Origin: Helicobacter pylori_CU
GTDB taxonomy: Bacteria > Campylobacterota > Campylobacteria > Campylobacterales > Helicobacteraceae
Length of the DNA: 64,000 nt
Direction: 5' to 3'
Assembly: GCF_000259235.1 (NCBI RefSeq)
Contig: NC_017733.1
Span: 1,302,001-1,366,000 of the forward strand
Shown here: positions 24,972 through 33,659 of the stretch, one piece after another
Position numbering within the stretch: position 1 is the stretch's first letter
Layout of the letters: each line of letters begins with the position of its first letter
The notes under the pieces: generated by a model
What the model was told of the DNA's origin: nothing
What the model saw: the letters and a program-made list of their open reading frames with translations, nothing else
The model's database searches: none
Position numbers and translations under genes: made by a program

Positions 24972-26180
24972 TTAATGGCGTTTATCCAAAACCTCAAAAC
25001 AAGGTAAAATTTTGCCCTCTAATAATTCCAAACTCGCTCCCCCACCGGTAGAAATGAAACTCATGTTATCCTTTTCGCCCGCACGGTTGATCGCATCAAT
25101 GGTATCGCCCCCACCAATGAGCGAGAAAGCGTAAGTGTCAGCGATCTTATGGGCTAAAAAGGTTGTGCCTCTGGCAAATTCTTGCTTTTCATGCACGCCT
25201 AAGGGACCATTCCATAGGATCGTGGGTGCACTCTCTATGACTTCAGAAAATAATTTCACGCTCGCAGGCCCTATATCAGCGATCTTGTGTTTAGGCTCAA
25301 TGTCTTGGACGGGTGAAATTTTGATGTGTTTGGGGTTAAGAATGTCATCAGTGGTTACAGCGTCTATAGGTAAATAGACTTTGACTTTTTTTTCTTTCGC
25401 GCTTTTTAATAATTCTAGGGCGTCTATTATCAAAGCGTCTTCTACAGAAGAATCTTGCACATCATAGCCTAAGGCTTTTAAGAAAGTGTTGCTCATCGCC
25501 CCGGCAATGATGAGCTTGTCAATGAGATCTAAAATGTTTTTTAATAAGGTGAGTTTGGAGCTGACCTTAGCCCCCCCCACAATCAACAATAAAGGGCGTA
25601 AAGGGTGGTTAAACGCCTGATAAAACGAATCAATTTCTTTTTTGAGTAAAAACCCGCTCACTTTAACAGGGGCGAATCGCGCCGTGCCATAAGTGCTGGC
25701 ATGCTTTCTGTGGCTCGTGCCAAAAGCGTCATTCACAAACACATCGCACAAGCTCGCTAAATCTTTAGCCAGATTTTCATCATTTTCTTCTTCGCCTTTT
25801 AAAAAGCGGATGTTTTCTAAAAGAAAAATCCTTGTGGGCGCGTTTTCGTTTAGGGCTTGCTTGAGTTGCGCGATATTTTGAGAAAAAACCACTTCATGAT
25901 TTAAGAGTCTTTCAAGGCGTTTTAAAAAGGGTTTCAAGCTCAATTTTTCTTCAACCCCTTTAGGGCGGCCCAAGTGGCTCACTAAAATAATATCTTTAGC
26001 CTTATTGTCAATACAATATTGGATGGTGGGCAAGCTCTCTCTAATGCGCGTGTCATCGGTAATATTCAAATTTTCATCTAAAGGCACGTTAAAATCCACT
26101 CTAATAAGCACCCTTTTATGGCTCACTTCCACTTCTTGAATGTTTTTAACGTTTTGCATAAACGACATTTTAGCTAACAT
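24972..26180 (-). CDS. pgk: Phosphoglycerate kinase
   Basis: Interconverts 1,3-bisphosphoglycerate and 3-phosphoglycerate, mainly gluconeogenic in this organism. The 402-residue product has RVLIRVDFNVPLDE near the N terminus, the LVSHLGRPKG substrate motif, and FISTGGGASLELLEGK at the C terminus. AAAGGA six bases before the ATG at 26180 supports that start, although two further methionines follow within seven codons. It lies 15 bp after gap on the same strand. Confidence 0.96.
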   Translation of the reverse strand: MLAKMSFMQNVKNIQEVEVSHKRVLIRVDFNVPLDENLNITDDTRIRESLPTIQYCIDNKAKDIILVSHLGRPKGVEEKLSLKPFLKRLERLLNHEVVFSQNIAQLKQALNENAPTRIFLLENIRFLKGEEENDENLAKDLASLCDVFVNDAFGTSHRKHASTYGTARFAPVKVSGFLLKKEIDSFYQAFNHPLRPLLLIVGGAKVSSKLTLLKNILDLIDKLIIAGAMSNTFLKALGYDVQDSSVEDALIIDALELLKSAKEKKVKVYLPIDAVTTDDILNPKHIKISPVQDIEPKHKIADIGPASVKLFSEVIESAPTILWNGPLGVHEKQEFARGTTFLAHKIADTYAFSLIGGGDTIDAINRAGEKDNMSFISTGGGASLELLEGKILPCFEVLDKRH

Positions 26181-26195
26181 GAAAAATCCTTTCTT

Positions 26196-27188
26196 TTAAT
26201 TTTGTGCTATATATTGTGCCATGTCTATCAAGCGCTCGCTATAACCCATCTCATTATCATACCATGCCAATACTTTAGCATTTTTTTCGCCTATTGTCAT
26301 GATTTGATCATCAATCACGATCGCGCTAAAAGGCGAAGAAATAAAATCGCTTGAAACAAGCCTTTCTTCATCAATGCTCACAATCCCTTTAAAGGCATGC
26401 TTACAAGCGTCTTTAAGCGCATGCCGAACGCTCGCTTTACTCACAACTTTTTTAAAGCTTAAGGACAAATCCACCAAGCTCACATTAGGGGTAGGCACTC
26501 TAATCGCAAGGCCTGTAACTTTAGGACCTAAATGCGGTAAGACTAGCGAAATGGCTTTGCTCACGCCGGTGCTTGTGGGGATAAGGTTTAAACCAGCCGC
26601 TCTAGCGCGGCGGATGTCTTTGTGCTTGGTGTCTAAAAGGTTTTGATCGTTAGTGTAGCTGTGAATGGTGGTTAAAAGCGCGTTTTCTACTTTAAAGGCT
26701 TCATCTAAGATTTTTAATAAAGGAGCGGTAGCGTTAGTCGTGCAAGAGGCGTTAGAAATCACGCTTTCGTTATGGTAATGGGTGTGATTCACCCCATAGA
26801 CAAAGGTGGGTGTATTTTGCGCGGGAGCGGAAATGATGACTTTTTTCACGCTGTTTTTAAGATGAGCACTTGAAGCTTCTAGGGAATTGAATTTCCCGGT
26901 GCATTCTATGATGATTTCTGCGTTAGTGACAGAAAAATCAAGCTTGTTAATGTCTCGCTCGCTCAACACTAAAATATTTTTACTATGCCCGATATTTAGG
27001 GTTCTATTGGCGTTTAATTTGGCTTCAAAATGCCCATGCACGCTGTCATGACGGATCAAATGCAAAAGAGTTTCTAATTCAGCGGTGGAATTGATGGCTA
27101 CGATTTCTACATCTTTTCTTTGACTAGCGACTCTTATAGCGCACAAACCGATGCGCCCGGTCCCATTGATAGCGATTTTAATTGGCAT
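26196..27188 (-). CDS. gapA: Glyceraldehyde-3-phosphate dehydrogenase
   Basis: NAD(P)-dependent dehydrogenase of central carbon metabolism. The 330-residue product has the Rossmann motif INGTGRIGLCAIRVA and the catalytic cysteine in SNASCTTNATAPL at about residues 148-160. The C-terminal WYDNEMGYSERLIDMAQYI is also present. It is the first gene of the gap-pgk pair. Confidence 0.95.
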   Translation of the reverse strand: MPIKIAINGTGRIGLCAIRVASQRKDVEIVAINSTAELETLLHLIRHDSVHGHFEAKLNANRTLNIGHSKNILVLSERDINKLDFSVTNAEIIIECTGKFNSLEASSAHLKNSVKKVIISAPAQNTPTFVYGVNHTHYHNESVISNASCTTNATAPLLKILDEAFKVENALLTTIHSYTNDQNLLDTKHKDIRRARAAGLNLIPTSTGVSKAISLVLPHLGPKVTGLAIRVPTPNVSLVDLSLSFKKVVSKASVRHALKDACKHAFKGIVSIDEERLVSSDFISSPFSAIVIDDQIMTIGEKNAKVLAWYDNEMGYSERLIDMAQYIAQN

Positions 27189-27276
27189 GTTTTCCCTTTA
27201 TTTAAAAATCACCATTCTATCACAAATGCTCTTAAATAAAGGCATTCTTAAGGGGTTCTGCCTCATTAAGCATCAA

Positions 27277-27978
27277 TCACAAACTGAAATCAAAATCCTT
27301 ATGATAAACCTCTCGGTAAGCTTTTTGAACGCTTGTAAAAACCCCACTCCCTAAAAACCCCCTAGATAGTGGGCTAGGGTGAGGGGCTGTGATGATGATA
27401 TGCTTATTAGGGGGAATTAGTGCGATCTTTTTTTGGGCGACTTTCCCTAGTAACACCACGATTAAAGGGGCGTTCGTTTCAAAAAGGCGCATCAATATTT
27501 GATCGCTAAAAGCTTCCCAGCCAATATATTTGTGCGAAGCGGCCTTATTTTTTTCCACGCTTAAAATGGCGTTCAATAACAGCATACCCCTTTTAGCCCA
27601 CGCGCTCAAATCCCCACAACAAGGCACAGGCACGCCTAAATTCGCATGCAATTCTTTAAAAATATTTTTTAAGCTTGGGGGGATGGGGGCGTTTTTTTCC
27701 ACGCTAAAGCTTAAGCCCATCGCCACCGGCAATTCTCGCTCATTTTCTAGGTAGGTGGAATGGTAGGGGTCTTGCCCTAAAAGGATGATTTTAACCGCAC
27801 AAGGGGGCGTTAGATTGAGTGCATAAAACAGATTAGAGCTTTTAGGGAAAATGGTTTTAGGGCTTTTTAGGGCTTCTAGGTAGCGTTTTTCTATTTCTAA
27901 AAAATAAGGCTTTTTAAATTCGCTTTGCAAAAACTCCCGCCAAGCCAAACTCAAAGGAGCGTAGTCAAAAAGCTTCAT
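27277..27978 (-). CDS. ung: Uracil-DNA glycosylase
   Basis: Base-excision repair enzyme removing uracil from DNA. The 233-residue product has the family-1 motifs LGQDPYHSTY (catalytic Asp and water-activating loop, about residues 65-74) and HPSPLSRGFLGSGVF (catalytic His loop) near the C terminus. GWEAFSDQIL lies between them. Its start overlaps the plsC stop by 4 bp. Confidence 0.96.
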   Translation of the reverse strand: MKLFDYAPLSLAWREFLQSEFKKPYFLEIEKRYLEALKSPKTIFPKSSNLFYALNLTPPCAVKIILLGQDPYHSTYLENERELPVAMGLSFSVEKNAPIPPSLKNIFKELHANLGVPVPCCGDLSAWAKRGMLLLNAILSVEKNKAASHKYIGWEAFSDQILMRLFETNAPLIVVLLGKVAQKKIALIPPNKHIIITAPHPSPLSRGFLGSGVFTSVQKAYREVYHKDFDFSL

Positions 27979-28688
27979 GCGTTTAATTCATGGTAGTGTT
28001 TTAAATACTCTTTTTGCATGCGTTCTTGTAATTCTTCATACCAGGTGGGCGAGTTAAAATCAGGCGTATAGCTTTCTAGCATGACTAAACGGGTGCACGC
28101 TTTATAGGCTTCTAGAGGCTTGGAATTAAAGATTTTAATGGAATTGATTAACACCATGGGTTGGATTTTGAGCTGGAATTTTTCGGCGATGATTTTAGCC
28201 CCTTGCTTGAAAGGGAGGAATTTTTCTCCTCCTTTGCCTCTAGTGCCTTCAGGGAAAATCACTAAAGGGCGGTTTTGGTCTAACTTTTCTTTACACGCTT
28301 TCAAAAGGCTCACAATCCCCTTTTTATCCTCTCTGTCAATTAAAATCATTCCGGTATCCGTTAAGGCATGCCCATAAAAGGGGATTTCACCCAGCTCTTT
28401 TTTAGCGATCCAGCAAATATTACTAGGGTGGTAGGCTTCTAAATAAATAATGTCTAGTAAGCTTTGGTGGTTTAAGACAATGAGTTTAGCGTCCGTATCA
28501 AAAGCGCCTATTTTTTCTAAATTAACCCCAGTAAGGGAAAAAAAGCACGAACAAGCCCTACGGCTGGAGCGGGCGTTATTGTTTTTGCGGTTAAAGTAAT
28601 TGAAAACAATGATAACGGCTAAGCCTATAGCGATCACTAAAGCTCTATAAATCGCTCTTAAACGATTGGACTTTTTATTTGACTTCAT
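27975..28688 (-). CDS. plsC: 1-acyl-sn-glycerol-3-phosphate acyltransferase
   Basis: Membrane-bound acyltransferase making phosphatidic acid from lysophosphatidic acid. The 237-residue product has an N-terminal hydrophobic anchor, the NHQSLLD form of the HX4D catalytic motif (about residues 73-79) and the FPEGTRGKGG substrate motif (about 145-154). It overlaps ung by 4 bp and the upstream SH3-domain gene by 14 bp, suggesting a coupled minus-strand operon. Confidence 0.93.
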   Translation of the reverse strand: MKSNKKSNRLRAIYRALVIAIGLAVIIVFNYFNRKNNNARSSRRACSCFFSLTGVNLEKIGAFDTDAKLIVLNHQSLLDIIYLEAYHPSNICWIAKKELGEIPFYGHALTDTGMILIDREDKKGIVSLLKACKEKLDQNRPLVIFPEGTRGKGGEKFLPFKQGAKIIAEKFQLKIQPMVLINSIKIFNSKPLEAYKACTRLVMLESYTPDFNSPTWYEELQERMQKEYLKHYHELNA

Positions 28689-29790
28689 CTTTTTTGACCC
28701 ATCCTATTTGTTCATGCGGCGTTAGGATTTTATAATAATCATCATGCGAACCTAAGATTTTAATCGGCATTTCATCTTTAGAAAGCCCTAAAATGGTGGA
28801 ATTTTGCGTGGGCAGAATGCGGATTTTTTTATGAGCGAGCAATAGGGCTGATTTTTGCGTGAATAAAAGGTGATACAAAACAAACCCTAAGCACAAAATC
28901 CCAAGCCCTAAAAAAATGAGTTTGCGCCCAAAAATGAAGAACAACACCAAGAAAAACACGCACAGAGCGAGCAGCGCCACGTTAGAAAAGACTAAAAAAT
29001 TGTTTTTAGGAATAAGATCGCTTTGAATACCGGTAGTGTCTTGAGTGGGAATGGTTGAAAAAGATAAGGTCTTAAATTGCCTATTAGAAAGCGAAAAATA
29101 ATCAAAAGAAAGGTTTTGAAGGGTTTTAGGCAACACGCAATAATAAAAAACGCTCCCTTCTTTAGCCTTGATCTGGTTTAAAGAAGCGTTATCAAACCCT
29201 TGCTTGATCGCTTCTTTGATGTGAAAATCTTCCCAAGTGGCTTCTTTGAACGCTAATTCCATCACCAAAATATTGTTTTTATCGTCATAATCTTTGGTTT
29301 TGTATTGCACAACTTGTAAATCTTTAGCCATGACATTCGCATAACGAGGGTTTTTGGACAAATCCGTTACCTGCAAGGCAACTTTTGGGGCTATGGAATG
29401 ATCGATGTATTTGTCTTTATTGGAAAACGCGCTCACTTCTAAAGGCGGGATACTCGCTCTTATGCCCTTAATCTTGTAATAATAAGTCGCTCTGAAAAGC
29501 TCTTTTTCCACCTTTTTCCATTTAGGCATTTTGTTTAAAAGCTCAATTTGGGTTTTATCCAACCCGTCTTTGATTTTGGCTTCCAAAAACTCAGCGTCAA
29601 ACAGCAATAAATCATAAGTTACGCCTATAATTTGACCGATATAAACCGGGGTGTTTTCTAAATCTTCTAATTGGGGGATTTTCACATAAACCACTTTAGC
29701 CTTGATTTCTTCTGGATCAGAAGTGTTCTCGGCAACCAAAAAGCTTACCAAAAGGCTTAAAATCAAGCTAACGATTGTGATGGTTTTCAT
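28675..29790 (-). CDS. Membrane-anchored hypothetical protein with C-terminal SH3-like domain (HP1349-like)
   Basis: The 371-residue product starts with a signal or anchor segment (ITIVSLILSLLVSFLVA). It has a long periplasmic region, a helix pair near residues 265-315 (VALLALCVFFLVLFFIF and FLGLGILCLGFVLYHLLF), and a bacterial SH3-like tail with RILPTQNSTILGLSKDEMPIKIL and IGWVKKDEVK. The SH3-like fold may bind cell wall. The ATG at 29790 is preferred because it opens directly onto the signal segment; one 12 codons upstream has no useful ribosome binding site. Exact role unknown; it sits between ctpA and plsC. Confidence 0.65.
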   Translation of the reverse strand: MKTITIVSLILSLLVSFLVAENTSDPEEIKAKVVYVKIPQLEDLENTPVYIGQIIGVTYDLLLFDAEFLEAKIKDGLDKTQIELLNKMPKWKKVEKELFRATYYYKIKGIRASIPPLEVSAFSNKDKYIDHSIAPKVALQVTDLSKNPRYANVMAKDLQVVQYKTKDYDDKNNILVMELAFKEATWEDFHIKEAIKQGFDNASLNQIKAKEGSVFYYCVLPKTLQNLSFDYFSLSNRQFKTLSFSTIPTQDTTGIQSDLIPKNNFLVFSNVALLALCVFFLVLFFIFGRKLIFLGLGILCLGFVLYHLLFTQKSALLLAHKKIRILPTQNSTILGLSKDEMPIKILGSHDDYYKILTPHEQIGWVKKDEVK

Positions 29791-29852
29791 TGAAAACGCA
29801 TGAAAATTAAAACATGGTTTTATCATTCTTCAAATAAAAACCCCATGAGTTT

Positions 29853-31217
29853 TTATTTCTTCTTAGGCGCTTTTTCATCCATTTTCTCATCCACGATAGA
29901 CCAGGTTTTCAAGCTGTCAATAGCGGTTTTTAGCTGAATATCATCATTGATCATTTTAGGAGTAACCTCTTTTTCCTCTTCATTTTTCTTGTCTTTATCA
30001 GCTTCTTTGGAATTAGGGGTTTTGTCATCAAGTTTTTTAAGCTCTTGCTCTAAATGGTGTTTTAGATCCGCTTCTTTCAAGCTAAATTTATTTTCATTTT
30101 CTGGCGCTTTACCCGGATAAATCACAATATCAGGCGTGATCCCCTTAGCTTGAATGGTGCGCCCGCTCGGCAAATAATAGCGTGCGGTTGTGATTTTAAT
30201 GGCTTCGTCTTTATTGACAGGGAGCAGCACTTGCACGCTTCCCTTACCAAAGGTTTTTTCACCGATAATGATGGCTCGTTTGTGATCTTGCAGTGCTCCT
30301 GCTACGATCTCGCTCGCGCTCGCTGAACCGCCATTGACTAACACCGCGATAGGCAAATTGGTATAAGGGGCTCTGCCGTTAGCCTTGTATTCTAAATTTT
30401 CTTCTTTGTTTTTGCCTTTTTGAGAGACTAAAACCCCCTCTTTAATGAAGAGGTTAGACAAGCCTACCGCCTGGTTTAATAGCCCTCCAGGATTGCCTCT
30501 TAAATCCAACACGATCCCTTTAGCCTTAGGGTTAGCTTTTAAGCCTTCTAAAACCGATTTGGTAACATTCTTGTCAAAACCACTCACTCTCACATACAGA
30601 TAAGGGGTTTTTTCAATCTTTTTCACATAGACAGAGGGGAGCTTAATGATGTCTCTAACAATGTTAAACACCAAGGGTTTTGGCTCGTTTTTTCTCACAA
30701 TGGTGATCTGAATAGGGGTCTTTGGCTTGCCACGCATGAGGTTGATCGCATCATCAATGCTCATGCTCAGCGTGCTTTCGTTATTGATTTTTAAAATGTT
30801 ATCGCCTGATTTAACCCCAGCCTTGTAAGCTGGAGTGCCTTCTAAAGGCGCAATAACGGTCAAAACGCCATCGCGCATGCCCACCGTGATCCCAAGCCCC
30901 CCAAATTCGCCCTCGGTTTGGGCTTGAAATTCCTTAAACTTCTTTTCGTTCAAATACGCTGAATGCGCGTCCAAATTAGAGAGCAAGCCTTCAATCGCTT
31001 TAGTCATGATCTCAGAAATGGTGATTTTATCCACATACTTTTTTTCAATTTCTGAAACCACATTAGAGAAACGACTGAACGCTTCCACCCTTTTAGCCGC
31101 TAATTCTTGCGGATCTTCTTTAACCGGCTTGACCGGCTTTTTTTCCTTAACTTCACCACCATGCAAACTCACAGCAAGAGAAATCGCTAACAACCCTTTA
31201 AAAAGTCGTTTTGTCAT
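29853..31217 (-). CDS. ctpA: Carboxy-terminal processing protease (S41 family)
   Basis: Periplasmic serine protease that trims or degrades envelope proteins. The 454-residue product has an N-terminal signal and a PDZ domain around residues 105-180 (GLGITVGMRDGVLTVIAPLEGTPAYKAG). The S41 catalytic core has NGGSASASEIVAGAL, with Ser300 as likely nucleophile, and GEKTFGKGSVQ with Lys325 25 residues later. The C-terminal 70 residues are charged and probably coiled-coil. The ATG at 31217 is preferred over an upstream GTG because it fits the signal peptide. Confidence 0.93.
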   Translation of the reverse strand: MTKRLFKGLLAISLAVSLHGGEVKEKKPVKPVKEDPQELAAKRVEAFSRFSNVVSEIEKKYVDKITISEIMTKAIEGLLSNLDAHSAYLNEKKFKEFQAQTEGEFGGLGITVGMRDGVLTVIAPLEGTPAYKAGVKSGDNILKINNESTLSMSIDDAINLMRGKPKTPIQITIVRKNEPKPLVFNIVRDIIKLPSVYVKKIEKTPYLYVRVSGFDKNVTKSVLEGLKANPKAKGIVLDLRGNPGGLLNQAVGLSNLFIKEGVLVSQKGKNKEENLEYKANGRAPYTNLPIAVLVNGGSASASEIVAGALQDHKRAIIIGEKTFGKGSVQVLLPVNKDEAIKITTARYYLPSGRTIQAKGITPDIVIYPGKAPENENKFSLKEADLKHHLEQELKKLDDKTPNSKEADKDKKNEEEKEVTPKMINDDIQLKTAIDSLKTWSIVDEKMDEKAPKKK

Positions 31218-31339
31218 TGTTAATAGCACCACCCATTTTTGAGATTAGAAAGAATCACCTTTAAGGTTTTATTCAATTTTTTGCGTTTATTCTATCTAAA
31301 ATTTAGATAACATGCCCACTCATTCACTCATTTTGAGCC

Positions 31340-31452
31340 TAAACGATACAACAAAAACGCGTAACTCCCCGATCCATTCACATGCAAATCGCAAAGCATG
31401 CTCGTTACAAAAACATTAGAAATGGGGCTTACTTTAGAGTCTCTATCGCAAA
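31340..31452. repeat. 113-bp direct repeat, copy 1 (flanks the HinfI-like R-M insert)
   Basis: This segment matches 33383-33495 with two differences in 113 bp. On the minus strand both copies encode the same stretch of a recognition-domain-like sequence (CDRxSKVSPISNVFVT, then SYAFLLYRL). The pair exactly brackets the 31443-33257 restriction-modification remnants, the hallmark of insertion with long target duplication described for R-M genes in H. pylori. Confidence 0.93.
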
Positions 31453-31888
31453 GACAATAACTTTTGTGCTAACTTTGACGCTAATTGCTGATAAATCGTT
31501 TTATTCTGTTGTCTAAAATGCTCTACTAACATTTTTAAAACTTTTTGTTCTGGGAATAAGATTAACACAAGATTGAAAATTCCATCATTATCCAAAAGCT
31601 TTCTATAAACGCTTGGCGCTAGATCTTTGATTTCTTTAAAGCTCTCTAAAGGATTTTCATCAAAGTTCAAACTGGGTAAATCGGGTAAAATTTCACGCCA
31701 TCGCGCTAAATGGGTTAAAATCTCATCCCAAACTTGCAAGATATTAAGATTTTCAAACAACTCCTTACCATAACACAAACTCAAAGGCACGCCATAATCA
31801 GCGGATAATTTTTGCAATTCTTCTTTATAATAATTTTGATTTTTATTCAAACTCTCATCTATAAAATAAAAATAGCCTTGAATGTTTT
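31443..31888 (-). pseudogene. C-terminal fragment of a type II restriction endonuclease
   Basis: The open frame (after an upstream stop near 31888) reads GYFYFIDESLNKNQNYYKEEL and continues through LFENLNILQVWDEILTHL and PSVYRKLLDNDG to LLSLR. Such FxDE...YYKEEL / VWxEIL / SVYRKL patterns are typical of the C-terminal part of small type II endonucleases. No start codon with a ribosome binding site or N-terminal catalytic domain precedes it. Given the HinfI-type methylase fragment upstream, it is probably the tail of the partner endonuclease (HP1351-like). The endonuclease tail ends inside the direct repeat, where TTTGCGATAG supplies its last codons. Confidence 0.55.
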
Positions 31889-31894
31889 AAATTT

Positions 31895-32632
31895 TCAATT
31901 AAAAAATGTTTTTACATGTAAAAAATCATCATGCATATGAGCAATAGGGTTATGATAAATATCTAAAATAGCAGTGTAGCTTTTAATCTTATAGCGTTCT
32001 TTTATTCTCTTGTATGGTTCTTTTTCTAACTTTTTAAAAGCTTTTTGCAAATCTTTTTCTTTTAGCAAAATATAGAAATCAAGATTAAACTCCAATAATT
32101 GTAAGGTGCGTTGCAAAGCTGGTTCTAGTGTGCTTATGCTATCCACAATTTCAATAGCTCTTTTAGGAAAAATAAAACCTTTAGGATTAAACCAAAGCAC
32201 ATCAATTTTTTTACTTGTATCTAAAATTTCTTTATAAGTAAAATTAGGAATAGTGCGTAAGGTTGTCAAATCTGATAAAAGCACATTATTATAACTAGCC
32301 TTTGGATCAGCACTATAAGTGTCTAATTTTAAAAAGTTACCCATTTCTACGCAAACACCTTCCATAAAAGAATGCATGCGAATGGGGTTTTCTTGAATTT
32401 CTTTTAGCTCTTCTTCTTGATAGTCTAAAAGGGCATACAATGACAACCCTACTTTTTTAAAATTTTTATGATTTCTAATCTCTCTGTATAATACCCCTCT
32501 AAGCCCAGCCTCCCATTCTTTAGTGGCTCTAATACTGGGATAGTATTTTTCAATTTGGTTATACAGGATAGTCCAAGAAACAATCCCTTTATTATCCTCC
32601 ATAACTTTTTTAATTGCATCAACTTTTGTCAT
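31895..32632 (-). CDS. Probable restriction endonuclease with N-terminal winged-helix domain
   Basis: A 245-residue cytoplasmic protein. The first 70 residues (VSWTILYNQIEKYYPSIRATKEWEAGLRGVLYREI and later FKKVGLSLYALLD) look like the HARE-type winged helix found on restriction enzymes. The C-terminal half has KKIDVLWF followed by RAIEIVDSIS, a layout like PD-(D/E)xK nucleases with a degenerate third motif, then QRTLQLLEFNLDFYILL. It begins immediately after the stop codon of the HTH gene (TAAATG). A nuclease is an inference; the target is unknown. Confidence 0.5.
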   Translation of the reverse strand: MTKVDAIKKVMEDNKGIVSWTILYNQIEKYYPSIRATKEWEAGLRGVLYREIRNHKNFKKVGLSLYALLDYQEEELKEIQENPIRMHSFMEGVCVEMGNFLKLDTYSADPKASYNNVLLSDLTTLRTIPNFTYKEILDTSKKIDVLWFNPKGFIFPKRAIEIVDSISTLEPALQRTLQLLEFNLDFYILLKEKDLQKAFKKLEKEPYKRIKERYKIKSYTAILDIYHNPIAHMHDDFLHVKTFFN

Positions 32633-32803
32633 TTATCTTTTGCCTTTTTTTGCCTTTGGTTTTTTGTTTTCAATCTCCACAATTTGAGAGCGTCCAATCC
32701 CCAAAGCTTCTGCAATGCTTACAAAAAATAACCCTTGCTCTCTTAGTTCTTCTGCTTGTTGATCGGTTTTTTTAATGTTAATTTTTAAAAATATGGTATC
32801 CAT
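32633..32803 (-). CDS. Small helix-turn-helix protein between methylase fragment and nuclease-like gene
   Basis: A 56-residue basic protein starting MDTIFLKINIKKTDQQAEEL, with a recognisable helix-turn-helix SIAEALGIGRSQIVEIENKK and a lysine-rich tail. It could be a controller-like regulator of the adjacent restriction gene, or the detached C terminus of another protein. The ATG lies in AAAAGATAAATG, and the same 12 bases occur again at the start of the next gene (32630-32641), so the 171-bp gene is bounded by 12-bp direct repeats. Its first 26 bp overlap the methylase end. Confidence 0.55.
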   Translation of the reverse strand: MDTIFLKINIKKTDQQAEELREQGLFFVSIAEALGIGRSQIVEIENKKPKAKKGKR

Positions 32804-33257
32804 TTATCTTTTCCTTAATCTTTTTAGCGTACCAAATAAGCGTTTCATGGGCGTTGCATAGTCTCTTGCCAGCAAAATTAGGCACCGGATTGCTCTTATG
32901 CCAAATAATATCGTTGAGTATCCAAAACCCTAAATTTTGCAAATGAAAACCAATTCTAAAAATATTTTGAAAACTCCCTATCACACAAATACTGCCATTA
33001 TCTTTTAAAATCCTTTGGCACTCTTTTAGCCAACCCAAACAAAAGGTATCGTATTCTTCAAAAGAGCCAAATTTATCCCAATGATCCTCAACGCCTTGAA
33101 ATTTTGTGCCTTCAAAACGCTTCAATTCCCCCTCTGTTTGCATAAAATAAGGGGGGTCAGCAAAGATAAAATCAACGCTTTTATTAGGAAAATCTTTTAA
33201 TTTTTCTAAGCAATCCCCCTCTATGATAGTGTTTAAGTTTTCTTTTAAAAAATCCAT
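32778..33257 (-). pseudogene. Truncated HinfI/CcrM-type adenine methyltransferase (N-terminal 159 residues)
   Basis: The product begins with IIEGDCLEKLKDFPNKSVDFIFADPPYFM, containing the DPPY catalytic motif at residues 34-37. It continues to PNFAGKRLCNAHETLIWYAKK, closely resembling M.HinfI-type GANTC methylases (about 360 residues). It then stops after 159 residues, so the target recognition region and the SAM-binding FxGxG motif, which come last in this class, are missing. It is therefore almost certainly inactive. AAAGG precedes the ATG. Confidence 0.8.
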
Positions 33258-33376
33258 GATTAACTAACCTTTTATATCTGCTACTCTGGCCATTTTAACA
33301 CAAGCGTTTTAAGGCCATCTTAATGTTTGATCTCTAGCTTTGTTCTCATCAAGCGATAGAAGCTATCTGTCTCCAC

Positions 33377-33520
33377 CTATATTAAACGATACAACAAAAA
33401 CGCGTAACTCCCCGATCCATTCACATGCAAATCGCAAAGCATGTTCGTTACAAAAACATTAGAAATGGGGCTTACTTTAGAGCCTCTATCGCAAATGAGA
33501 GCGAGATTAGGTAATACAGA
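33377..33520 (-). pseudogene. Silent recognition-domain-like cassette C
   Basis: Reads PNLALICDRGSKVSPISN, then VFVTNMLCDLHVNGSGSYAFLLYRL, and stops at 33377. This is the same kind of block (NxALIxxR...FVTN...Y-F-LY) that follows the proline run in the type IIG enzyme at 33655-36966 and in cassette B. It has no start codon or ribosome binding site of its own. Its last 113 bp are copy 2 of the direct repeat. Confidence 0.6.
33383..33495. repeat. 113-bp direct repeat, copy 2
   Basis: It matches 31340-31452 except for two single-base differences. It lies within cassette C, showing that the target of the R-M insertion was the cassette region behind the type IIG gene. The remaining 33258-33376 stretch between the methylase start and this repeat holds no gene I can see. 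Confidence 0.93.
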
Positions 33521-33659
33521 ATAAAGGGAAGGCTGATCCTCCGCCTCTGCGATAGATATTGTTGTCGCTTGCTTCTTTGCTGATGAATGCGGCATCAAAG
33601 TCAAAATCTCCGATGGCTTTGGCTTGGCGCGATAAGATAAGGGCGATATTGGTATTAAA
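33507..33659 (-). pseudogene. Silent recognition-domain-like cassette B
   Basis: Directly after the C12 tract (minus strand) the DNA codes FNTNIALILSRQAKAIGDF, then DAAFISKEASDNN, then GGGSAFPLF before a stop at 33507. The order NxALIxSR ... FISK ... FPL matches the block in the expressed enzyme. It is in the wrong frame in this genome: with 11 or 14 cytosines instead of 12 it would be fused to the end of the type IIG protein. Confidence 0.65.
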
